DNA from: Pestalotiopsis fici W106-1
Lineage: Eukaryota > Ascomycota > Sordariomycetes > Amphisphaeriales > Sporocadaceae
Direction: 5' to 3'
DNA: 64,000 nt
Assembly (NCBI RefSeq): GCF_000516985.1
Contig: NW_006917093.1
Coordinates: forward strand, 6,047,013-6,111,012
Made by a program: the position numbers and the translations under genes. Shown here piece by piece: positions 53,935-64,000 of the stretch; position 1 is the first letter of the stretch, and each line of letters starts with the position of its first letter. The notes under the pieces are model-generated. The model was not told the DNA's origin and made no database searches. It saw only the letters and a list, made by a program, of their open reading frames with translations.

Positions 53935-54942
53935 TCAGCCAGTGTAACGCTTGCGCGGCTTGAGCGCCAGTCGAGCACTCCTTCTCAGGCCATGATCGCC
54001 GAGAGTTGACATCGTGGCATCCTCGAGCTCTTGCCTTGATGTCTTCGGAAGTTTCTCATGCGCCTTCAATCGTTTTGATCGGCGCAGCTCACGAGAACTT
54101 TTGCTATCCTCCCCCTCCGGCGCTTGGTGCTTCCTTTTGCGCGGCCTTGGTGGCTCAACATTGGCCGGTTCATTGCCTGGCTGGTGTTGAAGCAGATGTG
54201 ATGAATTTGTCCAAGATTGGTGCGCATGCGAAGTTCCATTGCGGGGCCGAGCACCAGCATCGTCTTGCAGCGTGTGCACCCAAGCCTCCACCTTGTTGTC
54301 CCGGCGGACCACTGTCTTTTCTGTAGTGGCGTCATCATCGCTCGTGAAAGCTTCAGTCAAGCTGCCGTCAATGGTAAGGGCTGCAGGAGAGAGCGGTCGA
54401 GGGCAGGCACTCTTCAAAGCCTCGACACCAGTGTGAAAGTGATGCCATTTCTCATCCCAATAGCGGACGTCGTCAAGGGGCATTTCGGAGCACCTTTCGG
54501 CTGCACATCTGACTTCGTAGGGGCCAGCGATGTAGAGCTCGTCGAGGGCGAGCAAGCGTGCACCTTCACGTCCCAGTTGGCGCAGCACCATCATTTCTGA
54601 GTAGACGCGACCCTTCGCTTCTTCTAGCAGAATGATTGGTGTATATTGATCTCTGTACGATTGCAATTTGTCCTCCCAGTACTGCACGTCATTTGGGTCG
54701 GGTTCTACATCGGCAGACTCCCGACACTGAACGCTGTAAGGACCAGCGATGTAAATGTCCAATTGTTTGAGAATGTGTTGGCCTCGGGGTCCGATCCGCC
54801 CAAGGGTCCAAAGCAATTGGTGAAGCTGTCGCCTTGCGGTGTCTGCGCGGGCACAAGGCACCTTGTAAGCATCTGCTGCCCAGGCGTTATCGTGGTTGAC
54901 GAGGTTTTTGCGCGTCAGCGGTTGGAGTGAAGGTTTGTCCAT
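53935..54942 (-). CDS. Nuclear-type protein with internal duplication
   Basis: Single exon, 335 residues. Residues about 40-100 and 105-165 are two copies of one unit: (L/D)(K/E)(Q/L)L(D/Y)IYIAGPYSVQC, then PDPNDVQYWEDKLQ, against DELYIAGPYEVRC, then PLDDVRYWDEKW. The C-terminal half is basic and disordered, with PRPRKRKHQ, RRSKRLKA and RRSARLALKPRKRY, nuclear-localisation or DNA-contact-like. It is convergent with the DUF3723 gene (stops 11 bases apart) and divergent from the FHA-pseudokinase gene. Family not recognised. Confidence 0.75.
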   Translation of the reverse strand: MDKPSLQPLTRKNLVNHDNAWAADAYKVPCARADTARRQLHQLLWTLGRIGPRGQHILKQLDIYIAGPYSVQCRESADVEPDPNDVQYWEDKLQSYRDQYTPIILLEEAKGRVYSEMMVLRQLGREGARLLALDELYIAGPYEVRCAAERCSEMPLDDVRYWDEKWHHFHTGVEALKSACPRPLSPAALTIDGSLTEAFTSDDDATTEKTVVRRDNKVEAWVHTLQDDAGARPRNGTSHAHQSWTNSSHLLQHQPGNEPANVEPPRPRKRKHQAPEGEDSKSSRELRRSKRLKAHEKLPKTSRQELEDATMSTLGDHGLRRSARLALKPRKRYTG

Positions 54943-55495
54943 TGTGCTGATATGCTAGAGATAGGTTGAGTATGAAATTGAAGAGGCGCGCGGCCTGACG
55001 GGAAGATGGTACTATATCTGGGCTGCCACAAATTGGCGGGGCGCGTACAGGCCCATCGCCTTGCATGGCGCCCGGAGTGAATACGCGGGGTGGGTCTGCA
55101 ACACAAAAGGACGCCTGGCACACGGGTGTGCACCTAGCTGCTCCGTCAGGGATTCATGAAGATGTCGTATATCAATATGTGCCCACGCAGTACTGTACAT
55201 CGCGTGCTGCAGCCGCCAAACCGGCGGATCCCATTGCATATCCCCCATGCATGCGTGGGATGGGTATCGAGAGACGGATTGGCTGACGATGTCCATCTCG
55301 CGTCGCGGAGAGCAGAAAAAGCACCTATTCTCCAGGCCAGCTGCAAGACGCTTCGTATCAGAGTGAGCTGTTCTGTTCGCACGGTGGTCGGTTCGAAGGA
55401 TGGCTATGTACGGGCATTATATATATATACATGCCACTCTTCCACTATAAGTCCATATTTGTTCAGGACAGGCAACTTGATCCTTGACGGTCACG
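54943..55495. other. Divergent promoter region with AT-rich TATA tract
   Basis: About 550 bases between the divergent starts at 54942 and 55496. An alternating TA run at 55417-55429 sits some 67-79 bases before the 55496 start and is a plausible TATA box. No gene is supported; the overlapping short frames here are incoherent. Confidence 0.5.
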
Positions 55496-57636
55496 ATGGC
55501 GAACGAAAGACAATTCAACACGCTCTTTACCATCCACGCATGTCAAGCGGCCTTTATACACGATCCGGCCAATGCGCAGTTTCGCGTATCCGAAGATGTA
55601 TATGATGTACGCGAAAGTCCATCGCCAGGCGCGGACTCCAGAGAATGCACACCGTTGTCACCCACCCTGCAGGAGTCTCATCTTTGCATCACTACAGATT
55701 TTCTACCTCGTGATCCCCAAGCTGGGTTTGTCTTCGGGAGCAACCCGGACAGCTGCGACATCATACTCGCCCGAAGGTCAGATCAAGGAATCAGTAAGAG
55801 ACAGTTTGCAATTTTCTTCATATGGGAACATCGGGCCATTATCCTAAAAAATCTCGCTGGGAGGGGCACCAAGTTGACGGTGCGCTCACTGGATCCTCCA
55901 TGTACAGAGCGTGTCAAGTCACAAAGACACTTGCCTGAGGGGTTTGAGCACACAGTCTCGCTTCCCTGGTGTGAGCTGAAGATCACGGTACCGAGGCATG
56001 AAAATGACCGAGAGAGATTTTCTGCACACTGGCTGGCGTTTCAAGAGGCCAGCACTGGGCACGTCCCAGGACTTGATCTTGCGGAGCTCAGCTCCATTGC
56101 GCCAACAAGCGTCTGTTCGTCTTCTACATGTACTTATCAAGTCGGCGCAACGCTGGGAGAGGGTGCAGCCACGTTCCTTGCTGCCGACGAGGGGAAGAAG
56201 GTGTATGCCGTGAAGGCCTTCTCGCGTCCTAGCACAGATTGCGGAGTGGTCAAGCTGTTGCGGGTGGCCTCTAACCATGTACGTTCTAATATCGGTCAGA
56301 CGCATTGCGCCTGTTCGCTGACCCAGTTCAGAAATACCTTGTTCGCATCCACGATGTGCTCTACGACACGCCATACTCTCTCGTGATGGACCTCGTATGG
56401 GGCTGCAACCTAGAGGAGTCCACCAAGGCCAAACCCATTAACGCCCCCGACGCGCAACTCTGCTTGAAGCAGCTCCTCCTCGCGGCCGAAACCTTACACT
56501 CCGCTGGTTTAGTCCATCGAGATATTAGGCCTACCAATATTATGGTTGCCTGCCGGGAGCCCATCCATATCAAGTTGGCAGGCTTCGGGCGAGCGGCTTA
56601 CAGTAGTGCGCGAAGGAGTCGTGGTGGCTACACACCATACTCCCTGCCCAAGTCCGAGGAGGCCAGTTCCGCAGGGATTGGTGGTGTGGACATCTGGGCC
56701 ATCGGCATCATAGGTCTGGAATGTCTAGGGGGATACTGCCCGGGTACCGTCGTGCGCAACTACGTGGCGCGTCTGGCTAAACGAGGCACCTCAGCATTCG
56801 AGTCTTTTGTATGCACTCTATTGCTCAAGATGCCCTCCGCCACAGATTGCCTGAGCCACGAATTTTTCGCGATACAGGTCGGACGTGCATTTCCTATCAG
56901 GGGACAGTTCTGGAGCAAAGAAGAGCCGATCCCAATTCGCCAAAGACCCAGCGGCAGGATCTCCGTCCCCAAACCGCCCAGGAAGCAGATTATAGCTCCC
57001 GCAACGCTGCGACTGGATGGCCAGACGGCTCTGGAGGTGCAACACACATTAGTGCCAAGTGACAGTGTCAACATCGATCATGCTGTAGGAAGCGAGGTTG
57101 CGAATCCCAGATTGAGCAAAAGATGCAGGGCAGATTCGAGCTTCGAGCGACCACCAGTACAAACTCAACAATGGTGCGATGGCTCGGGCAGGAGAATCAA
57201 CGGGTCGGCGAAGCGGCTGCGCGAGCATGATTCAGGCAAAGCCAGCGCTGACGGAGCCTGCAAACGTCCTTGTGTAGAGAAAGCACCAGATCAGCCGGTA
57301 GAAGCCGCTCTTTTCAAGTCTGGAGGCATGTGGACTCTGTCGATTGGCCCAAGTCGCATGCCCATGTCTATATCTGACTACTACGTCGAGTGCCTCGCGA
57401 TATGCAATTTTGCCGCCCTAGATAACGATTCGAAAGCATTAAAGTTGCAAACACTCGATAATGTGCGGCGCAGGCGAATGATGGGCGAGGAAGAATATTG
57501 GGTGCCGCTTCAACAAGCTGTCGGATTTTGCAAGGATCTAGGTGTGCTTGAGTCTCTATGGCCACTTTTCATGTTGGCACCTCACGATGTGCAAAGAGGA
57601 GCGTGTCTCTTGGTCGAGCCTCGTAGTGGCGACTGA
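55496..57636 (+). CDS. FHA domain fused to a pseudokinase
   Basis: Exons 55496-56278 and 56332-57636; intron GTACGT..CTGAC..TTCAG. The product is 695 residues. Residues about 75-140 are an FHA-like domain (GFVFGSNPDSCDIIL, then ISKRQFAIFF), a fold that binds phosphothreonine. The GR and SxxH positions are diverged (GS, SKRQ). Residues about 220-460 are a protein kinase fold with YAVK (VAIK-lysine position), HRDIRPTN (catalytic loop, Lys changed to Arg) and LAGFG where DFG is expected. Loss of the metal-binding Asp suggests weak or no activity. The tail is disordered, then a compact helical end. A scaffold or reader role is inferred. Confidence 0.8.
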
Positions 57637-57975
57637 TATGCGACAAGTCTTTCTGCATTATTTGATTAGAGTTCAATTCCGTGCGGTCATACGCCTGCGT
57701 GGTGATTATAGCCTGACTCGTTTACGATACGGGTTCATTCGATCCAAGTCGCACGCAGCACTGAAAATCGGCGGCGTGATGCTTAGGTGGTCTACGGAGT
57801 TCTGGGGCGCTTTTGTCATTCAAGGGCATCAAATTTCGACATTCCTGGTAGCTATACATAAGCACAACAGTCTAGCAGGTACAGTGGTTGAACCACATTC
57901 TTTAGGCAAGACTTTCTGATTCAAGAATGTGACTAGCGATCTCTTCTAGTTCTGGTGTCAGACATTGGTCGCTGC

Positions 57976-58875
57976 TCAAAGGTTGCTGACATCTTGATGG
58001 GTGAAATAGTTCATTCTACCGCCTTGGTATACCCAAATCGGACTCGGCCCAGTTGCGTCCAACGCCCAATCTTTCTTGGTCGTGCTTCTCCTCTGCTTCT
58101 TGGAATCCTGAAAAATATATTCATTGGGCCTTGTGAGATGCTGCTCTTTCACAACTCTCACTTCGTACCATTTGGATGCCTCCCTTCCTTTGCCTTTTGG
58201 GTCATGGGGCCTCGGTCGATCATCATCCCCCATAGATGTTGACTGGGTGGATGGACCAGGTATTGCTGGTATCTGATATCCAGTCGCATTGCCGGCCTGC
58301 ATCACAGGCTTAGCAGTGCTCCCGGCAGGCAGATAGTCGGGCAAATAGTCGTCTTCGGTCACCTCTTCATACTTCATGACATCTGTGAGATGCACAATGC
58401 ATTCTCCCTGCTTCGAGTCAAGATAGATGTAGTGCTTGCGGTCGTTCCTCGCTCCCATATCGTCCAAAGGATTGAGGACCAAGTCCGGCTTGTCAACCCG
58501 CCAGACTCGGAAAGACTCTTTCAGGAAGGTGAATGCGTAGATTCCGTCCACTTCATAGAACTCAATGGCTTCTTTGGATCTCTTCAATACCTGATCTTCA
58601 ACTTCCTTAGCACTCGCACCTCCACCTTTCCCTTCACCCACCATGATCGGGTAAAGAGCATGATGCGTGGGGTCAGTCCCTTGAACAAATAGATCAACTC
58701 TGTATCGCCCTTGGTCCACGGACTGCTCGCAATTGACAGCGTACCCATCAATCACGGGGAACAGGGCGTGGAAAGTTGATTGAAACGCCGCCGCGGCAGT
58801 GTATTCAATATCATGTTGTCGATGCCTCTGTAACAAGAGTCGAATGACTGGGTATTTATCAACGAAAGAGCTCAT
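57976..58875 (-). CDS. PD-(D/E)XK nuclease-like protein
   Basis: Single exon, 299 residues from ATG 58875; a TATAAAAG box 77 bases upstream supports this start over the in-frame ATG at 59010. Residues about 45-105 have the order of a PD-(D/E)XK core: RYRVDLFVQG (Asp), a short loop, YPIMVGEGKGG (E-x-K), then a helix (AKEVEDQVLKRSKEAIEF) and strand. The second half is Pro/Ser/Gly-rich and then basic. The fold call is by motif order alone. Similar small proteins are common in accessory fungal DNA. Role unknown. Confidence 0.55.
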   Translation of the reverse strand: MSSFVDKYPVIRLLLQRHRQHDIEYTAAAAFQSTFHALFPVIDGYAVNCEQSVDQGRYRVDLFVQGTDPTHHALYPIMVGEGKGGGASAKEVEDQVLKRSKEAIEFYEVDGIYAFTFLKESFRVWRVDKPDLVLNPLDDMGARNDRKHYIYLDSKQGECIVHLTDVMKYEEVTEDDYLPDYLPAGSTAKPVMQAGNATGYQIPAIPGPSTQSTSMGDDDRPRPHDPKGKGREASKWYEVRVVKEQHLTRPNEYIFQDSKKQRRSTTKKDWALDATGPSPIWVYQGGRMNYFTHQDVSNL

Positions 58876-58952
58876 GACGATATTTTTCGCAAGTAGAAGA
58901 TTTGAAATAACGATGTCGACTTTGATACATACATTTTGAATGAGAGACAGCT

Positions 58953-58960
58953 CTTTTATA
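58953..58960 (-). promoter_or_regulatory. TATA box of the 58875 gene
   Basis: TATAAAAG on the minus strand, 77 bases before the chosen ATG. Confidence 0.6.
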
Positions 58961-59081
58961 CAATTGGAACGATCCTGTTGTATTGCACAATGCTGGAACC
59001 CCAAGGCCATTCGTCCTGACCAATCCTGACTGTTCTCTTAATTGACAGCCCTTTTAGGATTAAGTCCTTTGAAAATAAATC

Positions 59082-59161
59082 AAACCCGGCTTCAAGAAAA
59101 CCCGGTCTCAGCAAAACCGGGTTTCAATAAAACCCGGTTTTCTTAAAAACCGGTCTGGGCC
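59082..59161. repeat. 16-base tandem array, AAACCCGG core
   Basis: Five consecutive units of exactly 16 bases begin AAACCCGG, AAACCCGG, AAACCGGG, AAACCCGG and AAAACCGG; only the first eight or nine bases of each are conserved. The array lies between the divergent genes at 58875 and 59168. A CCGG or CCGGG core with fixed 16-base phase resembles an array of binding sites for a zinc-cluster factor. Confidence 0.85.
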
Positions 59162-59167
59162 AAATCA

Positions 59168-60284
59168 ATGGTCGGAAGTTCTCTCATGCCCAACTTCCTG
59201 GAAGCTCGTTTCCTGAGAGGCCCAGCCTCCAATTCTGCGCAGCGCACTCGCAGTCCTAATCCAATGGCTTGTAACATCAATCTTTTCAAACGGCCGGAGC
59301 TCATAGACAGGGCCAAAGACTTGGTCCACGACCTTGGTTTGCAAATCGAGTTAGCGGAGTCCTTCGTCCAGACTAAGGCTATGGTCTGTTCAGGGGTCAA
59401 ACTGACATCAAATCAACTGTCTCGATGCAAGGCTTTTGTGCGTTTTATCAATAGCACCTCCGAGAGCGACCTGCACAGTGAAGTTGCGCGACTCAGTGCA
59501 CGCGAGCTGGCATTTCTTTCGATGTGTTTCGCAGAGGGGCGACTGACAAAATTGCATTCTGTGATCACAGCCGCAAAAGTCCGAGATTATATGGAATCAC
59601 AACAAATGACACACTTCGATTCAACAATGATCATCCACCGCCTGGCTGCATTGGCATTTTCGGAACAGGGTATATTCAAGCGCATGTGTGATGAGAGGGG
59701 CGTCGTGTGGCAAAGCAAGGCGGTAAAAGAACAGAATAGTAGGTTCATTCATGTTTCCCACATGATCGACTTGACTGACGCCATTTTTAGCAGTTCGCAT
59801 TAGGCGGCCCAAGTTTCAATGGCCGCCCGAAGCAGACAGACGAGATGCCCCTCCCAACTCTGCTGAAATTCCCAATTCCTTCGTCTACCCGTTAGGTGTT
59901 TGTGGGAGATTAGAACATTGCCTCGGTGGTCATGTTGCGAAATGCATCTTTCGTGGAAATGGGCAAGCGACTGAAAGCGTCAGGGCAAGATGTTCTCGCG
60001 TTGGTGACGATGCCATAGTTTTTCTTGATCTCACTTCCGAAGAAAGCTGGCTATCTGAGATGTTTCCGGGGCACGGAAGCGGCGCCCGCGTCTCCAAATT
60101 CGAGGAGATCTTCAGCCCCATCATTGTCAACAATGTCCACCGCAGTGAACAGCGCAAATGGGAGCGTGCTATAGGACACTGTGATTTCACCGATTGCGTA
60201 CAGCTTGCGTATACTCTCAAGATACGCATTTCATCGGCAGGTACTGAGATTTTGAATGATCTGTTTCAGTTAGATGGAGATTGA
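59168..60284 (+). CDS. Hypothetical protein, two exons
   Basis: Exon 1 59168-59792, intron 59793-59895 (weak donor GTTCGC, branch CTGAAA, acceptor GTTAG), exon 2 59896-60284; 337 residues. The true start may be the later in-frame ATG at 59264, since the first ATG is only seven bases from the 16-base array. Exon 1 is helical (ELIDRAKDLVHDLGLQIELAE). Exon 2 looks like a compact alpha/beta domain (CRLEHCLGGH-type start, AIVFLDLTSEESWL). The exon 2 frame overlaps the convergent 60266 gene by 19 bases. No family recognised. Confidence 0.5.
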
Positions 60285-60630
60285 GTATCAGTGGCGAAGC
60301 TCTCGTTGCAATATGACCCCTTGTAAATAGTAACTATTATCCCAGCTTTGAGGTTGATTCGCCCAGATGGCTGTTGAATGCTCCAAAGTTCTTGTCCTTT
60401 TTTTGAAAAAACCGCTTCAACCCCACGTATTATGTAGGTCTGGTCCTGCAACGATGGCTCGATTCTGATGTAGGGTTGGGCCTTGGGCAGATCAGACATC
60501 GCGGGGTCATTCTTGGGCAAATCTGTCCAACTGGATTGCTGTTCACTGTTAGTTACGTCGAGATGACAGGTCTGATGAGGGCATGGGAGTATCATACGAA
60601 ATCCTTGAGCTGACCTTCATCAACCGACAT
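60266..60630 (-). CDS. Small hypothetical protein, two exons
   Basis: Exons 60630-60598 and 60538-60266; the intron at 60539-60597 has a GTATGA donor, a CTAAC branch and a GAACAG acceptor. The product is 101 residues. It has beta-strand-rich segments (YIRIEPSLQDQTYIIRGVEA and AGIIVTIYKGSYC) and a charged N-terminus. No domain recognised. It is convergent with the 59168 gene, overlapping by 19 bases. Confidence 0.5.
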
Positions 60631-60983
60631 GGTTAATGATGATCAAAGGATCGTGTTTTCTGGAATTGTGACCTTCCTCAATGTAACCATAAATCACATA
60701 TGCAGGAGGTGGAAATGGGAAGCGTGATGAGAATGACCGTTTGGTTTGGGCTATCGCTACGCCGGATGCGGCCCAATGCCCCCTCCTATTTGCCGTGTCT
60801 TACCGCCTTCCCTCAGCGCTTTATACTGGCCGCTAGCGAAAGGACAAAGTCTTTTGGTATTTTTGCGTCGGGCCTCTCACAATAGACCATCGGGGCCTTT
60901 CACAAATGGGCCTTGGATTATAGCAGTGGATTTTGGCTGGCTGCAATCGAGCGCCACTCAACGAGCGAAGATCCTGGTGCAAG

Positions 60984-62939
60984 CTATAGTTTCGTTGGTG
61001 GGCTTGAACCCCCCCTGTAGCAAACCTGGCACTGCTTTGCCGAGAACCACCACTCCAAAACATTAGAAAGATGAATTTCGAGCCACCTCAGATTCTCACT
61101 ACGTGTTGTGCCAGTCAATGCCAATCTAGAGACAGATGGTCCTTGAGGGTCACATGAGAAACCAAGCCATAGTGTACGTTGATGTGTCATGTCGATGGTA
61201 TGACCCAGGCGATCCAGACGAATGCGTCCAACGCAGAACTCATGACCACACCAATTCTTCAGGAGTAAACCAACGATACGTTGCTGACCGTACACGTCCT
61301 GTTGACATGGTGTCACTTGCCAAACGTCGTCGAGAACAGCTGCGGAATAAAAATACGGCTCGAAAATAGTCGACCTCGGATAATTGGAAGAAGGATTGGG
61401 AAGAGTGAGAGATCGCGAATCGATTTTCGGCTCAGGCGACACGAAAGCTACACTGCGAACACCGAGTGGAGAGCGATCAAAGAAAACTCGGCTGACCCTG
61501 TCCAGATGCGGAAGATCAATCAACGTGAAAAAAGTGCGGGAGCGCGATTTGGGCCAAGGACCGAAATGGACAATGCGGTCGTTCGTAGTCTTGAACTAGT
61601 TGTTTGTCAGTATTATCCCCTTAGGCCTTTGGAGTAGCGAGAAGGCTTACGATCAATCCACGAGATCTAGAGTTTTGGCCGTATTTCCACATCTCACATA
61701 TCTTCTCGCCGACGTTCAGAGGGAAATAAATCCAAATTCCATCTTCGTGACCTTGGTATCTTGCCATACTCTCTCCCACAGAATGTGCATGCATCGACAT
61801 GATGCGATTTTTCCAGTAGAGTGAATATGCTTTTATTCCTGGACGATTACATTCCAGCATTGACAGCTGGTCAACACGCGGGGTGTTTTCTACTAATGGG
61901 ACCGATCGAAGAGGGGCTTTAAGGGGAATTTCGCACAAAGGCTGAAGAGTCTCTAAACCATTTTCCAATGTGAGGTTCCGGAGTTTGAATCGCTGTTTGT
62001 AATTAGCCAAATTCGGAACGACCGAGAGATGCTTACATCAGTTTGGGCAAGGAGGACCGTATCAAGTGAGCTGGCCCCTGGCCCAGGTCTGGGAAGCTGG
62101 ATGACCCTCCACCATAAGTCAGAGCTTGCATCCTGCCGAGAGTCACAAAATTGCAGCTTTATGATACCCAGGTAATTTTCGGCCACACAGATGCTATCCA
62201 CCAGTTGTGTAAGTTGAGGCGAGAAAATGCATTCGTTATAAAATTTATCGCACGAATTGCTCAGGGACGAAATATACCGGACGCCCTCGAGCTCGACGTA
62301 GCTGGCCCAGATCTCGGCTGAAGTGTGGATGCGAGAGACGTGTTTGCCATTCTCCCCAAGGGACACCGGGACAAGTTCATTGCGTTTTTCGATGGTAGCG
62401 CACCGATGGAGGGTGGCATATAGTTGCAAATTGGTGCCGCGAAGTAAATGGCTTGCAATCTCAATGTAAAGCTCGAGCGGTAAGGGCACCTTTGCTTCTC
62501 TGAGTGCTGATTCGACATCACGATGTAGAAATCGAATGCGTGCCTCAATCTCAGATGGCGCGAGTTCATATTGATGTTTCAATATGGCCAAGAACGCGTT
62601 GAGCGAGGTCGGGGAAACAGACTGTGCGCAACCAGTATGACAGCCTATTGCTCTTCCATCATCATGAACACATGAACCGAGACATTGTGAGTAAGTTGTG
62701 CCAGATCCGTCAGTCATTGACAGACCATTAGGCATGCTCCCCGATCGACATCCGTTGCTCATCACTATAATGAGAATCAGCTCAGCTTAGTCAGTAGATA
62801 GGGTAAACACCAAACCAGCAATAACGGATTCATGCTTTTCAAGCTTGAAGCCGCACAGGCCACAAAGTTGAGAGACGCAAGGTCCTGTCTTCGTAGGGAC
62901 ATCATAACCGATGGCAGCCATGGCGGATGCGCTAGACAT
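60984..62939 (-). CDS. F-box-like protein with N-terminal CGLCG module
   Basis: Four exons: 62939-62816, 62764-62037, 61992-61651 and 61595-60984; 601 residues. All junctions are in phase, with ordinary GT-AG signals (first donor GTTTGG). The N-terminus has CGLCGFKLEKHESVIAV, as in a large family of Eurotiales proteins that begin with CGLCG and follow with His/Cys-rich segments. Residues about 112-145 look like an F-box (PLPLELYIEIASHLL). The C-terminal half has the family's GLxIVGLL...G..RLDRLG-type block (QQRIVGLLLKNWCGHEFCVG). Probably an SCF substrate adaptor or unknown; the family is seen, the role inferred. Confidence 0.7.
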
Positions 62940-64000
62940 GATATCCACAGAGTAGAGCAGGGAAGTATCGAAATGGTTCGAAAGAAGAGATCAGGTAGTA
63001 TGCAGTATATAGTTTAATGACGTGTTCAGCCGTTTCTTTGTCCAGCAAGTTGATGTATAGTGTTCTTGCACAAAGCACTGTACCGATGCACTGTACTCGC
63101 TGTGGTAAATTTCCAGGCATTTTCTATGCTACTTTAAATGACAAAACAACTCGATCAATCTGCGTTCAATTGTCAACTTGTCAGACTCCTGCCAGTTTTC
63201 TGCCATTTTGTTCCGACAGCTAGAGACAAGCCTTCGCATGTGACCGCGAACCAAAGACTGTCAAAACCACTTGCAGCCTAGCCAAACCCCTTCTCTCGAA
63301 TATAATTTTTTTTTTCCTCCAACAAGCTCTGCAGCATCCCCTTAGGATCTCTTCCCAACCTGGTCTGGGCTACTAGGCATAGCCATACGACTGTCCTCAC
63401 TCTATGGCTTGAGAGGCGGGTAGGCTCCGAACCTTAGACTCACGCGCGACCACATATAAGAACGCCGCGTTTTGCGGACTGGACGTATCTGTATTTTGAC
63501 CCAACTAGTATGCATATTCTTCCTGAACGTGGGACGTGGAATATTCAATCGGCGTTGATTTTGATTTTAATATGCCATCTTGCGCAACGCAGGCAAGATC
63601 TGACTTCGTCCTTTCCAGGTGCATAACCCCTCCTTCCGTTGCCCGACCACCGAGCCGTGCGCCTGCGTAGCTATCGTATCCTGACTCCTCCATGTATACG
63701 AGTTCATCCGATCGAAGACAGGTCTCGAATAACTTCCATCTTGTCGATATGGACATCGAGCTCCTAAGCAATATATGCAGGTTACATCCGGTGTATCGTG
63801 CAGCGGTCGCATGAGGCATTGGGTATCGGCGGTGTAATGTCGGTCGACCCACGGCGTTCTTGGGCGCTCGCTCCGGAGCCGAAGATTCGCTCGCACCGTT
63901 CGCACGGATTGTGGCGCGACCGCTCGCATTCGCAAATTCGATATCGTGGCCTCTGCGGACTCACGGGCAGAGAGACCATCGAAGGTGGTGGAGGCAAGAT
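62940..64000. other. Right edge, unresolved
   Basis: About 1 kb. A TATATAAG at 63453 on the plus strand, followed by an ATG at 63511, might begin a short gene, but the frame stops after 36 codons. On the minus strand an open frame (63782-63997) with closely spaced cysteines (CECERSRHNPCERC) runs toward the edge and may be the part of a gene beginning outside. Neither is firm. Confidence 0.3.

Noticed and set aside
57976..59010. Start of the PD-(D/E)XK-like gene at ATG 59010
   Set aside because: The TATAAAAG box at 58953-58960 lies inside that extension, so the later ATG (58875) was taken.
1..64000. Starship captain (DUF3435 tyrosine recombinase), transposase or retroelement polyprotein
   Set aside because: Looked for on both strands. 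No frame carried a recognisable tyrosine-recombinase, DDE-transposase or reverse-transcriptase motif, and no long terminal repeats were seen.
1..64000. tRNA or rRNA genes
   Set aside because: No cloverleaf-like or rRNA-like conserved blocks were noticed by eye. A covariance-model scan would be needed to exclude single tRNAs.

Overview
This window is nuclear DNA of a filamentous ascomycete (Pezizomycotina). The gene content looks most like Eurotiales such as Penicillium or Aspergillus, although the species cannot be fixed from sequence alone. The evidence is short introns (about 44-60 nt) with GT..CTRAY..AG signals, dense genes on both strands, and many fungus-specific families: Zn2Cys6 factors, LaeA-type methyltransferase, DUF7924, DUF7727, DUF3723, fungal HNH_2 and mini-MADS. 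There is no rRNA, tRNA, CRISPR or bacterial-type operon. Gene models below were assembled by hand from reading frames and splice signals.

Layout. 0-13 kb holds lineage-specific genes: two diverged paralogues (202 and 6743) sharing a TATA element, a membrane protein, a Zn2Cys6 gene whose zinc cluster has decayed, an intron-containing divergent Ras-like GTPase, and two unknown multi-exon genes. 13-22 kb holds a Myb/SANT-like factor, a Zn2Cys6 factor, a head-to-head pair of HD-domain phosphohydrolase genes (one fused to an adenylate-kinase-like domain with no P-loop), a LaeA-like methyltransferase lacking its SAM motif, and a DUF7924 protein. 22-41 kb holds an HNH nuclease-like gene, several coiled-coil or low-complexity proteins, a secreted Ser/Thr-rich protein, a mini-MADS protein, an F-box protein, a mucin-like membrane protein, DUF7727, and a RING-like/patatin-like protein without its catalytic motif. 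41-51 kb is a locally duplicated block of Zn2Cys6+C2H2 transcription factors (one with two Zn2Cys6 domains made by exon duplication), an MFS transporter, and pseudogene fragments of both. 51-63 kb holds a DUF3723 protein, a nuclear-type protein with an internal duplication, an FHA-pseudokinase, a PD-(D/E)XK-like protein, and three further genes.

How the parts may fit together. DUF3723 and patatin-like genes are recurrent cargo of fungal giant 'Starship' elements. The window also has many fast-evolving paralogues, pseudogenes and minisatellites, so it reads as accessory DNA, but no DUF3435 captain recombinase or element edge was found. The most system-like unit is 51.3-57.6 kb. Its DUF3723 protein carries five spaced [RS/RT]-(L/I)-L-x-T-P motifs, and the gene two positions away encodes an FHA domain (a phosphothreonine-binding fold) fused to a kinase lacking the DFG aspartate. 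The second notable unit is the transcription factor/MFS block. Arrays of short repeats in promoters (51.0-51.3 kb and 59.08-59.16 kb) look like multi-site operators.
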